NCBI RefSeq assembly: GCF_030369635.1
Contig: NZ_CP128474.1
Span: 1,612,001 to 1,676,000, forward strand
DNA length: 64,000 nt
Reading direction: 5' to 3'
From: Microbacterium arborescens
Lineage (GTDB): Bacteria; Actinomycetota; Actinomycetes; Actinomycetales; Microbacteriaceae
Shown: one piece after another, positions 7,483 to 16,676 of the stretch
How the letters are laid out: each line of letters opens with the position of its first letter
Numbering within the stretch: position 1 is the first letter of the stretch
Notes under the pieces: generated by a model
What the model saw: the letters and a program-made list of their open reading frames with translations, nothing else
What the model was told of the DNA's origin: nothing
Databases searched by the model: none
Translations under genes and position numbers: made by a program

Positions 7483-9267
7483 GTGCGTTTCGTGTGGGCT
7501 GTTGTCGCGTTCGTCCTGGCGACCGTCATGATCGGGGCGGGCATCGCGCAGCGTACGATCCTGCGCGGACCCGAGAGCGTCACCGAGTCCGTGACGGTGT
7601 CGGGCGACGCGCCGTTCACCCTCATCGACGGCTCCGTCCTCACGTCCCACCCGGGTGCGCAGTCGCTCAGCGTGCAGGGCACCGGAACGGTGTTCGCCGC
7701 GTACGGCCGGTCATCCGACGTGACGGCGTGGCTCGCACGCACCGACTACACCCGGCTCGGCGTCGATGAGGAGGGTGCGATCACGACGACCGAGGTCGCC
7801 GCGGCATCCGCTCCCGCCCCGGGCGCCGACGGGGTGGTTCCCGCTATGCCGTCGCCCGTCGGGTCGGACCTCTGGCTCGAGGAGTTCCAGCGCGACGGAG
7901 CCTTGACCACGTCGCTGCAACTGCCGCAGGAGATGAGCGTTCTCGTCGCCTCCGACGGTTCCAGCCCTGCGCCGGCAGACATCCAGGTGACATGGCCGAT
8001 CGAGTCCAACACACCGTGGGCTGGTCCGCTGATCGTCGGCGGCGGGATTCTCCTCGCCTTCGGCATCGTCATGTACGCCCTCGGCTGGCGGCATCTCCGC
8101 CGGTCGCGCGGCCCGCGACGGAAGGGCCTTCCCATGACCGCCACCCAGCCCATCGACCTCACCGTGGACGACGAGGCGAAGGGCGTCATCTCGTCGACAC
8201 CGCCGCGTCGACGGCTGACCCGCGGCCGTCAGGCGTTGCTCGCCGTTCCGCTCGTGTCGATCGTGGCGCTGTCGGGGTGCTCGGCCGATGCCTGGCCGCA
8301 GCTCGCACCCAGTCCGACGCCGTCGCCGACGGCGACGGTCGTCGCGGACCCCGACCAGGCACCTCCGGCTGTCACGCAGCAGCAGGCAGAGCGCATTCTG
8401 ACGCGCATCGCCGAGGATGTCTCGACGGCGGACGCGAGCGCCGACTCCGCGCTTGCGGCTACGCGTCTCGCGGGCCCGGCCCTCGCCGAGCGCGAGACGA
8501 ACTACACGCTTCGCTCCAAGATCGCCGACCGCGCGCCGCTGCCTCCCGTGCCCGCCGAGCCCCTCGAGATCCTGCTGCCCGAGACTTTCGAGAAGTGGCC
8601 CCGGACGTTCCTCGCCGTCGTCGAGGGAGGCGAGGGCGCGGCTGACACGATCATGACCGTCAGCCAGCAGGATCCCTGGTCCAACTACAAGCTCGGGTAC
8701 ATCGCCGAGCTCGCCACGGACTCCTTCCCCGAGCTCGCCCCCGCCTATCTCGGCGCGGCCCAGGTCGCTCCCGATTCGCCGTTCCTGGTGCTGCCGCCAC
8801 AGGATCTCGCGGCGGCGTACGCCGACCTCCTCACGAACGGCGACGCGAGCCCCTACGCGCGGCTGTTCGAAGCGGAGGGCGACGCCTTCCGTGCGGGTGT
8901 CGCGTCCAATCGCGAGCAGATCCTCAACGACTTCAACCAGACCGGTGCCGAGACCGGGACCGTGTCGTTCACGACCCAGGCCGGCACCCAGACGCCGATC
9001 GCGCTCCAGACCCTCGAGAGCGGAGCGGTCGTCGCGGTGACGATCACGGAGGACCACACGTTCACCCCGAGCAACCCGGACGCCGTGATCAACGTGCCGG
9101 ACACCAACCCTGTCGCAAGCGCTCTGACGGGCGTCTCGCAGTCGTCGACCGGATTCACCACGACGTACGCCGACCAGCTCTTCTTCTTCGTGCCCGGTGC
9201 GGGCTCCTCCGAGCCGATCCAGTTCCTCGGCTACCGTTCCAATGTCCTCTCAGCGAAGGTTGTCTGA
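7483..9267 (+). CDS. membrane protein with internal lipoprotein-type signal, unknown function
   Basis: 594 residues, not recognised. Residues 3-22 form a first membrane helix, followed by an outer domain of about 155 residues and a second helix at about 180-201 ending in a basic stop (WRHLRRSRGPRRK). After a cytoplasmic loop with an internal ATG (Met218, position 8134) comes a third hydrophobic run (about 250-264) that ends in a textbook lipobox, LSGC (Cys266), then a Pro/Ser/Thr linker and a 300-residue outer domain. It reads like a membrane protein fused in frame to a lipoprotein. GTG 7483 has a GGAGAGG ribosome site. The stop abuts the next ATG, so it is coupled to the thioredoxin-TPR gene. 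Confidence 0.7.
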   Translation: MRFVWAVVAFVLATVMIGAGIAQRTILRGPESVTESVTVSGDAPFTLIDGSVLTSHPGAQSLSVQGTGTVFAAYGRSSDVTAWLARTDYTRLGVDEEGAITTTEVAAASAPAPGADGVVPAMPSPVGSDLWLEEFQRDGALTTSLQLPQEMSVLVASDGSSPAPADIQVTWPIESNTPWAGPLIVGGGILLAFGIVMYALGWRHLRRSRGPRRKGLPMTATQPIDLTVDDEAKGVISSTPPRRRLTRGRQALLAVPLVSIVALSGCSADAWPQLAPSPTPSPTATVVADPDQAPPAVTQQQAERILTRIAEDVSTADASADSALAATRLAGPALAERETNYTLRSKIADRAPLPPVPAEPLEILLPETFEKWPRTFLAVVEGGEGAADTIMTVSQQDPWSNYKLGYIAELATDSFPELAPAYLGAAQVAPDSPFLVLPPQDLAAAYADLLTNGDASPYARLFEAEGDAFRAGVASNREQILNDFNQTGAETGTVSFTTQAGTQTPIALQTLESGAVVAVTITEDHTFTPSNPDAVINVPDTNPVASALTGVSQSSTGFTTTYADQLFFFVPGAGSSEPIQFLGYRSNVLSAKVV

Positions 9268-10215
9268 ATGAGCGATCCGTCCCCCAGCTCCGTGCTCCGC
9301 GGAGCCCTCGACCTGTCGTCGTTGCGAAACCGCCCCTCGGCGGCTGCGCCGACCGGCCCCGCAGCCGCCGCCGAACCGCCGTCGGGCGGCACGTCTCGTC
9401 TGATCTTCGACGTGACCGACCAGACGTTCGGTGATGTGCTCGAGCTCTCGCGCACCGTTCCGGTCGTCGTCGATCTGTGGGCCGAGTGGTGCGGTCCCTG
9501 CAAGCAGCTGAGCCCGGTTCTGGAGAAGGTCGTCACCGAGCTCGCCGGCCGGGTCGTGCTGGCGAAGGTCGACGTCGACGCGAACCCGCAGCTGGCGCAG
9601 GGATTCCGGGCGCAGTCGATCCCGATGGTGGTCGCGCTCGTCGCCGGACAGCCGGTGCCTCTGTTCACCGGCGCCGTGCCCGAGCAGCAGGTGCGCGAGG
9701 TCTTCGCGCAGCTGCTCCAGCTCGCCGGCCAGCACGGGGTCACCGGGACCGTTCCGGTGGACGACGCGACGGAGGCCTCGGAGGAGGCCGTCGAGCCGCC
9801 CCTGCCGCCGCTGCACGCCGAGGCCTTCGCCGCGATCGAGGCTGGTGACTATCCGCGCGCCATCAGCGCCTACGAGCGCGCGTTGGCGGAGAACCCGCGC
9901 GACGCAGACGCGCAGGCCGGCCTCGGGCAGGTCAAGCTGCTCGATCGGGTGCAGGGCGTGGACCTCGGCGAGGCGCGCGCTGCGGCGGCGGCCGCTCCGC
10001 ATGACGTCCAGGCTCAGCTGCGCGTGGCCGACCTCGACGTCGCCGGCGGCCACGTCGACGACGCGTTCGCACGCCTGCTCGATCTCTTCGCCGCGGTCGA
10101 CGGCGACGCGCGCACGACCGTGCGCGACCGGCTGCTCGAGCTCTTCGGCCTCGTCGGCGACGCCGACCCGCGTGTTCTCGCGGCGCGGCGGCGCCTCACC
10201 TCGCTGATGTTCTGA
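9268..10215 (+). CDS. thioredoxin-TPR protein (CnoX/YbbN-like)
   Basis: 315 residues. After a flexible Ala/Pro-rich N-terminus (1-45) comes a thioredoxin domain with an intact redox centre WCGPCK (Cys75 and Cys78), the cis-Pro loop QSIPMVV, and from about residue 190 a tetratricopeptide-like helical domain (AIEAGDYPRAISAYERALAENPRDADAQAGLG). This is the plan of CnoX, a chaperedoxin that holds unfolding proteins under oxidative stress. E. coli YbbN lacks the second Cys; here both are present, so reductase activity is plausible. No signal peptide, so cytosolic. The ATG directly follows the upstream stop. Confidence 0.87.
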   Translation: MSDPSPSSVLRGALDLSSLRNRPSAAAPTGPAAAAEPPSGGTSRLIFDVTDQTFGDVLELSRTVPVVVDLWAEWCGPCKQLSPVLEKVVTELAGRVVLAKVDVDANPQLAQGFRAQSIPMVVALVAGQPVPLFTGAVPEQQVREVFAQLLQLAGQHGVTGTVPVDDATEASEEAVEPPLPPLHAEAFAAIEAGDYPRAISAYERALAENPRDADAQAGLGQVKLLDRVQGVDLGEARAAAAAAPHDVQAQLRVADLDVAGGHVDDAFARLLDLFAAVDGDARTTVRDRLLELFGLVGDADPRVLAARRRLTSLMF

Positions 10216-10220
10216 CACGA

Positions 10221-10276
10221 ACGAGACGGGGCCCGGGGCTCTCACCGTGGGTGAGTGGCCCCGGGCCCCGTCTCGT
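10221..10276. terminator. bidirectional 19-bp hairpin between convergent genes
   Basis: A perfect 19-bp stem (10221-10239 with 10258-10276) carries a second 6-bp hairpin (CTCACC/GGTGAG) at its tip. It fills the whole gap between the thioredoxin-TPR gene and glgB, ending 1 bp from the glgB stop. No T-run in either direction. Likely a bidirectional terminator. Confidence 0.8.
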
Positions 10277-10277
10277 C

Positions 10278-12434
10278 TCAGTCGCGTGGGTCTTCGGCCA
10301 CGCCGGGTTCGTGGTGCAGCCAGAGCACACCCAGCGGCGGGATCACCATGGTCGCGCGGCCATCGCGCGCGTGGACGGCGCCGAAGTTGCCGACGCCGGA
10401 ACCGCCGTACTGCTCTGCATCGCTGTTGAGGACCTCCCGCCATGCACCGTCTGCGGGCAGTTCCAGCGTGTAGTCGTGCAGCGGCACACCCGAGAAGTTG
10501 CAGATGACCGCGACCGTGTTGCCGTGGTGATCGCGACGGGTGAACGCCATCACGTTCGGGTTCCAGTTCGGCGCGCCGAGTCGGGAGAAGGCCGCGCCGT
10601 CGGAATCGCGAGCCCACAGGGCCGACTGCTCCCGGTGGGCGCGGTTCATGTCGGCGACGAACGTGTGGAGTCCGCGGTGAGCGGGCTGATCCAGCATCCA
10701 CCAGTCGAGCTCGCGCGACTCGGACCATTCCGACATCTGGCCGAACTCCTGGCCCATGAAGAGCAGCTGCTTGCCCGGGTGGCCCCACATGTATGCGAGG
10801 TAGGCGCGCATGTTGGCCAGCTTCTGCCAGTGATCGCCGGGCATGCGCGTGAATAGGCTGCCTTTGCCGTGCACGACCTCGTCGTGGCTGATGGGCAGGA
10901 CGAAGTTCTCACTGAAGGCGTAGACGAACGAGAACGACAGCTCACCCTCGTGGTGGCCGCGGTACATCGGGTCGCGCTTGATGTACTGCAGCGAGTCGTT
11001 CATCCAGCCCATGTTCCACTTGAACCCGAAACCGAGGCCGCCGTGCTCGGTGGGCGCGGTCACACCGGGGAAGCTCGTCGACTCCTCGGCGATCATCGCG
11101 ATGCCCGGATAGCGCTTGTAGGAGGTCGCGTTGACTTCCTGGAGGAACGAGATCGCTTCGAGGTTCTCGCGTCCGCCGTGGATGTTCGGCTCCCACTGTC
11201 CTTCCTCGCGCGAGTAATCGAGGTAGAGCATCGAAGCCACGGCGTCGACCCGGAGGCCGTCGACGTGGAACTCCTCGAACCAGTAGAGCGCGTTCGCGAC
11301 GAGGAAGTTCCGCACTTCGTTGCGGCCGTAGTCGAAGATCAGGGTTCCCCAGTCGCGGTGCTCGCCGCGGCGGGGATCCGGGTGCTCGTAGAGCGGCTGC
11401 CCGTCGAAGCGGGCGAGCGCGAACGCGTCCTTCGGGAAGTGTCCGGGCACCCAGTCCATGATGACCCCGATGTCCGCCTGGTGCAGCCGGTCGATGAGGT
11501 AGCGCAGGTCGTCGGGGGAGCCGAAACGGCTCGTGGGGGAGTAGTACCCCGACACCTGGTATCCCCACGACCCGCCGAACGGATGCTCGGCCAGCGGCAG
11601 GAACTCCACATGCGTGAAGCCCTGCTCTCGGACATAGTCGATGAGCTGGTCGGCCGCATCGCGGTAGCCGAGGCCAGTGCGCCACGAGCCGAGGTGCACC
11701 TCGTAGACCGACATCGGCTGCGAGACGGGCGTCGAGGTGCCGCGACGCTCGAGCCACGCGGCATCCTCCCACTCGTACATGCTCTCGGCGACGATCGACG
11801 CCGTCGCGGGAGGAACCTCCGACTGGCGGGCCATGGGGTCGGCCTTGTCGATCCAGGCGCCGTCCGCGGTGAGGATCTGGAACTTGTACACGGTGCCGGC
11901 CGTCAGGCCCGGCACGAAGAGCTCCCAGACACCGGAATCGCCCATCGAGCGCAGCGCGTGTCCCTGCCCGTCCCACCCGTTGAAGTCTCCGATGACCCGA
12001 ACCGCTCGCGCGTTGGGCGCCCAGACGGTGAACGAGACCCCCGGCACGCCGTTGTGGATGCGGACGTGGGCGCCGAGGACGCGCCAGAGCTCTTCGTGAC
12101 GACCCTCACGGATGAGATGCAGATCGAGTTCGCCGATCGTCGGCAGATGACGGTAGGGGTCATCCGCCACCCAGGCCGGCGCGTCGTCGTAGGTCGCGAC
12201 GACGCGGTAGGCCTCGGGGCGTTCGTCGAGCGTCGCTTCCCACACCCCGCCGCGAAGGTGGCGGAACGACGACTCCGGCTGCTTCGCGAACACCGCGGTC
12301 ACCGTGCGGGCCAGCGGTCGCCGAACGCGGATCAGCCAGCCGTCCGCCGTCTGATGGACACCGAGCACGTCGTGGGGTGCGTGGTACGAACCGGTGGCGA
12401 CCGAATCGAGAACGTGGTCTGCGGGGGCGTTCAT
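10278..12434 (-). CDS. glgB: 1,4-alpha-glucan branching enzyme
   Basis: GH13 enzyme that introduces alpha-1,6 branches into glycogen. 718 residues: an N-terminal domain (about 1-100), a CBM48 domain with VSFTVWAPNARAVRVIGDFNGWDG (read in parts), then the barrel. Catalytic pieces are intact: VDGLRVDAV (nucleophile Asp), IAEESTSFPGV (acid Glu) and ISHDEVVHGKGSL. The frame is open far upstream inside glgE, but the ATG at 12434 overlaps the glgE stop by ATGA and gives the usual length, so the two are coupled. Last gene of the glgX-glgE-glgB block. Confidence 0.96.
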   Translation of the reverse strand: MNAPADHVLDSVATGSYHAPHDVLGVHQTADGWLIRVRRPLARTVTAVFAKQPESSFRHLRGGVWEATLDERPEAYRVVATYDDAPAWVADDPYRHLPTIGELDLHLIREGRHEELWRVLGAHVRIHNGVPGVSFTVWAPNARAVRVIGDFNGWDGQGHALRSMGDSGVWELFVPGLTAGTVYKFQILTADGAWIDKADPMARQSEVPPATASIVAESMYEWEDAAWLERRGTSTPVSQPMSVYEVHLGSWRTGLGYRDAADQLIDYVREQGFTHVEFLPLAEHPFGGSWGYQVSGYYSPTSRFGSPDDLRYLIDRLHQADIGVIMDWVPGHFPKDAFALARFDGQPLYEHPDPRRGEHRDWGTLIFDYGRNEVRNFLVANALYWFEEFHVDGLRVDAVASMLYLDYSREEGQWEPNIHGGRENLEAISFLQEVNATSYKRYPGIAMIAEESTSFPGVTAPTEHGGLGFGFKWNMGWMNDSLQYIKRDPMYRGHHEGELSFSFVYAFSENFVLPISHDEVVHGKGSLFTRMPGDHWQKLANMRAYLAYMWGHPGKQLLFMGQEFGQMSEWSESRELDWWMLDQPAHRGLHTFVADMNRAHREQSALWARDSDGAAFSRLGAPNWNPNVMAFTRRDHHGNTVAVICNFSGVPLHDYTLELPADGAWREVLNSDAEQYGGSGVGNFGAVHARDGRATMVIPPLGVLWLHHEPGVAEDPRD

Positions 12435-14515
12435 CGGCGTTCCTTCACGTGGAGGATGTGCACCGGCTCGACGAAAGCATCGAGGCGCACATAGTTGTGG
12501 TCGGTCCAGGTCCAGACCGATCCGCTGAGCAGGTCTTCGACCTCGTACTCGTCGCCCGGTGCCACACCCCACACGGAGGTGTCGAGGTGCACCGTCGTCT
12601 CGCGTGCCGAGTGGGGGTCGACGTTGACGACGACCAGGACGGTGTCGGCCTGCCCGTCGGCGGTGAGCGCACCGGGCAGATGCTTCGAGAACACCACGAT
12701 CGCGTCGTCGTCGGACCAGTGGAACGACAGGTTGCGCAGCTGCCGGAGCGCGGGGTGCGCACGCCGGATCTCGTTGAGCCGGGTCAGGAAGGGAGCGAGT
12801 GATTCGCCCCGCGCCTCGGCGCCTGCCCAATCGCGGAGCTTGTACTCGTACTTCTCGTTGTCGATGTTCTCTTCCGAGCCGGGACGGGCGACGTTCTCGA
12901 CGAGCTCGTATCCCGCGTAGACGCCATACGAGGCGCCCGCCGTCGCCGCGACAGCGGCGCGGATCTTGTAGGCCGGACGCCCCCCGTACTGCAGGTACTC
13001 GGTGAGGATGTCGGGAGTGTTCACGAAGAGGTTCGGCCGCATGAAGTCGGCCGTGTCGTGGGCGACGGAGGTGAGGAACTCCTCGAGCTCCTCCTTCGTG
13101 TTGCGCCAGGTGAAGTACGAATAGCTCTGCTGGAACCCGGCCATCGCCAGCCCCTGCATCGGCGCGGGGCGAGTGAACGCCTCGGCCAGGAAGACGACGC
13201 CGGGGGTCTCGTCGGCGACGGTCGCGATGAGCCACTCCCAGAACTGCAGGGGCTTGGTGTGCGGATTGTCGACGCGGAAGATGCGCACGCCCTGTGCGAT
13301 CCAGTGCCGGACGACGCGCAAGACCTCGGCGCGGATGCCGTCCGGGTCGTTGTCGAAGTTGATCGGGTAGATGTCCTGGTACTTCTTCGGGGGGTTCTCG
13401 GCGTAGGCGATGGAACCGTCGGGGAGAGTGGTGAACCACTCGGGGTGCTCGGAGACCCACGGGTGGTCGGGCGACGCCTGCAGCGCGAGGTCGAGCGCGA
13501 CCTCGAGGCCGGCGTCGGAGGCGGCGGCGACGAAGCCGCGGAAGTCCTCGAGGGTCCCGAGATCGGGGTGCACCGTGTCGTGGCCGCCCTCCGGGCCGCC
13601 GATCGCCCAGGGGGACCCGGGATCGTTCGGTCCCGCGGTGAGCGTGTTGTTGGGACCCTTGCGGTGGGTGCGCCCGATCGGATGGATCGGCGGCAGGTAG
13701 AGCACATCGAACCCCATCGCAGCGACCGCGGGCAGACGGTCCCGCGCGGTGACGAAGCTGCCGCTGCGGACGGAGCCGTCGGCGAGGCGTTCGGCGCCCT
13801 CGGACCGGGGGAAGAACTCGTACCAGGCACCGACGCCCGCGCGCTCACGCTCGACGAGGAGCTCGTGCTCGTCGCCGACCGTCACCAGCGACTGCAGCGG
13901 ACGGTCGGCGAAGACGCGGGCGATCTCGGCGTCGCGGACCACCGTGAGCGCGTCGACGGCGTCGGCCGCGGCATCCCGAAGCCTCGACGCGGCTTTCTCG
14001 AGAAGCTTGCGCTCGGCGGCGGGACGTGACTTCTCAGCGGCGGCGCGGCTCATCAGCTGGGCTCCCGCCTCGCGCATGAGGTCGACGTCGACGCCGGCCG
14101 CGATCTTGATCGCCGCGGCGTGCTGCCACGTGGCGAAGTCGTCGCCGAACGCTTCGAACCGGAATCGCCACACGCCCTCGGTCAAAGGGGCGATGAGGAC
14201 GGACCACCGGTCGAACCCGTCGTTGAGCGGCGTCAGACGGTGCAGTGACTCGCGGCCATCCGGCGCGGTGAGCCTCAGATGCACGCCGATCGCGTCGTGG
14301 CCCTCGCGGAACGCCGTGACCCGGAACGGCACGGCCTCGCCTGCGAAGGCGGACGGACGGAACCGATCGCCGGGGACCGCGGGGGCGGGTCGCTGGAGCG
14401 GAATGCGTCCGGTGACGGTGTCGCCGATCGAGGGAACGGGTGCTGCGGGCCGGCCGGGGATCTCGCCGGTGCTGCGGAACGGGACGGGTGAGGTCGTGCG
14501 CGTCGTTGATGCCAC
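12431..14515 (-). CDS. glgE: alpha-1,4-glucan:maltose-1-phosphate maltosyltransferase
   Basis: GlgE extends linear alpha-1,4-glucans with maltose-1-phosphate, the actinobacterial alternative to GlgA. 694 residues: N-terminal beta domain and helical insertion (about 1-200), then a GH13 barrel with YEFFPRSEG, FDVLYLPPIHPIGRTHRKG, IFRVDNPHTKP (nucleophile Asp) and FLAEAFTRP (Glu), and a C-terminal beta domain. The start GTG at 14515 has no ribosome site but sits 6 bp after TAGGTT, the leaderless pattern. TreS and the maltokinase that make its substrate are not in the window. Confidence 0.94.
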   Translation of the reverse strand: MASTTRTTSPVPFRSTGEIPGRPAAPVPSIGDTVTGRIPLQRPAPAVPGDRFRPSAFAGEAVPFRVTAFREGHDAIGVHLRLTAPDGRESLHRLTPLNDGFDRWSVLIAPLTEGVWRFRFEAFGDDFATWQHAAAIKIAAGVDVDLMREAGAQLMSRAAAEKSRPAAERKLLEKAASRLRDAAADAVDALTVVRDAEIARVFADRPLQSLVTVGDEHELLVERERAGVGAWYEFFPRSEGAERLADGSVRSGSFVTARDRLPAVAAMGFDVLYLPPIHPIGRTHRKGPNNTLTAGPNDPGSPWAIGGPEGGHDTVHPDLGTLEDFRGFVAAASDAGLEVALDLALQASPDHPWVSEHPEWFTTLPDGSIAYAENPPKKYQDIYPINFDNDPDGIRAEVLRVVRHWIAQGVRIFRVDNPHTKPLQFWEWLIATVADETPGVVFLAEAFTRPAPMQGLAMAGFQQSYSYFTWRNTKEELEEFLTSVAHDTADFMRPNLFVNTPDILTEYLQYGGRPAYKIRAAVAATAGASYGVYAGYELVENVARPGSEENIDNEKYEYKLRDWAGAEARGESLAPFLTRLNEIRRAHPALRQLRNLSFHWSDDDAIVVFSKHLPGALTADGQADTVLVVVNVDPHSARETTVHLDTSVWGVAPGDEYEVEDLLSGSVWTWTDHNYVRLDAFVEPVHILHVKERR

Positions 14516-14521
14516 GGCTCG

Positions 14522-14527
14522 AACCTA
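14522..14527 (-). promoter_or_regulatory. -10 box TAGGTT, leaderless glgE start
   Basis: TAGGTT (reading 14527 to 14522) is followed after 6 bp by the GTG of glgE. The spacing puts the transcription start at the start codon and separates glgE-glgB expression from glgX. Confidence 0.6.
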
Positions 14528-14562
14528 TCGCGGTGGGCGAGATCGAAAAACGGGCTTGCGCC

Positions 14563-16632
14563 TTACTCGGCTCTGAGCAAATGCAACGTCGGCCCGGAGA
14601 GGGCGAGACGCTCGCCCGGGGCGAACCGTTCGTGGCGGGCGCGGGGGTGTTCGTCGGCGCTCGACCACAGCGAGACGAACGAGGTCGCCGTCCCGACCGA
14701 TGGCAGCACGACCTCCGAGTCTGCTTCACGGCCGTGGATCACCAGGAGTATGCAGTTGTGCGGTTCGTGCGCCGGCGTGGAGGTCGCGACGTACTGAAGC
14801 GTGCGCTGTTCGGGGTCGGTCCAGGTGCTCTGCGTCATGGGCTGGCCCTCGGCGTCGAACCAGTGCATGACGGAGGCTTCGGGAATCTCGTCCTCGGGGT
14901 CGGCGTAGCGCACCGGCCGCAACGCCGGGTTCTCCGCCCGCAGCCGCGTGAGCGTACGCACATGCGCGAGCAGGTCGACCTGCCAGTCCGCCAGCTGCCA
15001 ATCGACCCAGGTGAGGGCGCTGTCGTGGCAGTACGCGTTGTTGTTGCCCAGCTGCGTACGCCCCATCTCGTCTCCCGCCGTCAGCATCGGCACACCGGCA
15101 GAGAGCAGGAGGGTCCCAACGAGGTTGCGCATCGTGCGGCGGCGCGCGGTCAGGATGTTCTCGAGTGAGGTCTCGCCCTCCGCGCCGTGGTTGAACGAGC
15201 GGTTCGTGTCGGCGCCGTCGCGGCCCTGCTCACCGTTGGCGTCGTTGTGCTTGACGTCGTACGAGACGAGGTCGCGCAGGGTGAAGCCGTCGTGGGCGGT
15301 GATGAAGTTCACGCCGGCGAGGGGTCCTCGTTCCGCGCCGAAGAGCGGTGCGGAACCGGCGAGGTGGGTGGCGAGGCCTCCGACACCGGCGGGCGAGGTG
15401 CCGGCGCGCCGCAGATAGTCGATGTCACTGAGCCAGAAGTTGCGGATGCCGTCGCGGTAGCGGTCGTTCCACTCCTGCCACCCGTCGCCGAACCCACCGG
15501 TGTGCCACCCGCCGAGTCCGATGTCCCAGGGCTCGGCGATGATCTTGTCGTCGCGGAGCACCGGGTCTTCGGCGATGGCGCGCAACAAGGGGTGTTCCGG
15601 ATCGAACACGTGCTCACCGTCGCGACCGAGCGTGACGGCGAGGTCAAAGCGGAACCCGTCGATCTGCACGTCCTCGCTCCAGTACCGCAGCGAGTCGAGG
15701 ATCAGACGTGCGGCGGCATCGGTCGAGGTGTCGACGGCGTTGCCACATCCGGTCACATCGATGTACGCCCCATCGTCTCGCTGGCGGTAGTAGGCGCGGT
15801 TGTCGATTCCCCGGAAGCTCGAGCGCGGCCCCCCGAGCTCGAGTTCGGCGGTGTGGTTGTAGACCACGTCGAGGATGACCTCGATACCGGCCGCGTGCAG
15901 TGCCCGCACCGTGCGCTTGAGCTCTTTCAGGACGGCCGTCGGCCCGCCGCGGCGGGCATCCTGCGTGGCGTAGGCCGCGTGAGGAGCGAAGAAGCCGAGC
16001 GTGTTGTAGCCCCAGTAGTTGGCCAGTCCGAGCGCGAGCAGACGGGGCTCGCTCTCGAACGCGTGGATGGGGAGCAGCTCGACGCTCGTGACTCCGAGCG
16101 CTTGCAGGTGATCGATCATGGCCGGGTGACCGAGGCCCGCGTACGTGCCGTGCAGCGCCGGCGGGATGTCGGGATGCCGTTTCGTCAGTCCTTTGACGTG
16201 CGCCTCGTAGATGACCGTGCGATCGCGGGGAATCCGCGGTTTGCGGATGCCGCCCCAGTCGAACGCCGGATCGACCACGACCGAGCGATGATCGCCGGGG
16301 GCGCCCGAGACGACGCCTCGGCCGTACGGATCGAGCAGGAGCGTCTCGGGGTTGAACACGTCTCCCGGACCGTGGGGTCCGTCCACGCGCAGCGCATAGC
16401 GCACTCCGGGGCGCAGTGTCTCGACGTGCGCCTCCCAGATACCGCCTCCGACGGGCGACAGCGGGCGCTCGTCGACCGCCCAATCGAGATCGTGATCGTC
16501 GAACAGCACCACATCGATCGTCGTCGCCCGCTCCGACCACACGCGGATCGTGCCGCCGTCGTCGCGGATGGTGACGCCGAGGTCGGTGAATCGGGAATCG
16601 TGCAGTCCGGCCGGGCTGATGCTGTCGGGCAT
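14563..16632 (-). CDS. glgX: glycogen debranching enzyme
   Basis: Isoamylase-type GH13 enzyme that cuts alpha-1,6 branches left by phosphorylase. 689 residues: CBM48-like N-terminal domain, VIYEAHVKGLTKRHPDIP, ILDVVYNHTAE, IDGFRFDLA (nucleophile Asp), IIAEPWDIG (Glu) and ITAHDGFTLRDLVSY. Start taken at ATG 16632 because TACTGT lies 7 bp upstream and no ribosome site precedes it; the open frame goes 45 bp further. First gene of the minus-strand glycogen block, divergent from the cysteine desulfurase. Confidence 0.95.
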   Translation of the reverse strand: MPDSISPAGLHDSRFTDLGVTIRDDGGTIRVWSERATTIDVVLFDDHDLDWAVDERPLSPVGGGIWEAHVETLRPGVRYALRVDGPHGPGDVFNPETLLLDPYGRGVVSGAPGDHRSVVVDPAFDWGGIRKPRIPRDRTVIYEAHVKGLTKRHPDIPPALHGTYAGLGHPAMIDHLQALGVTSVELLPIHAFESEPRLLALGLANYWGYNTLGFFAPHAAYATQDARRGGPTAVLKELKRTVRALHAAGIEVILDVVYNHTAELELGGPRSSFRGIDNRAYYRQRDDGAYIDVTGCGNAVDTSTDAAARLILDSLRYWSEDVQIDGFRFDLAVTLGRDGEHVFDPEHPLLRAIAEDPVLRDDKIIAEPWDIGLGGWHTGGFGDGWQEWNDRYRDGIRNFWLSDIDYLRRAGTSPAGVGGLATHLAGSAPLFGAERGPLAGVNFITAHDGFTLRDLVSYDVKHNDANGEQGRDGADTNRSFNHGAEGETSLENILTARRRTMRNLVGTLLLSAGVPMLTAGDEMGRTQLGNNNAYCHDSALTWVDWQLADWQVDLLAHVRTLTRLRAENPALRPVRYADPEDEIPEASVMHWFDAEGQPMTQSTWTDPEQRTLQYVATSTPAHEPHNCILLVIHGREADSEVVLPSVGTATSFVSLWSSADEHPRARHERFAPGERLALSGPTLHLLRAE

Positions 16633-16638
16633 GCGATC

Positions 16639-16645
16639 TACAGTA
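16639..16645. promoter_or_regulatory. shared divergent -10 element TACAGTA
   Basis: The same seven bases give TACAGT on the plus strand (16639-16644, toward the cysteine desulfurase) and TACTGT on the minus strand (16645-16640, 7 bp before the glgX ATG). One AT-rich element may therefore fire in both directions, leaderless for glgX and with a 26-nt leader containing GGGGAGG for the desulfurase. Confidence 0.5.
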
Positions 16646-16676
16646 ATGAGCGACGGTGAACGCTCGGGGAGGTGCA

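Noticed and set aside
12435..13460. Long N-terminal extension of glgB into glgE.
   Set aside because: It is the wrong frame of glgE and very Arg-rich. The ATG at 12434 gives the normal branching enzyme.
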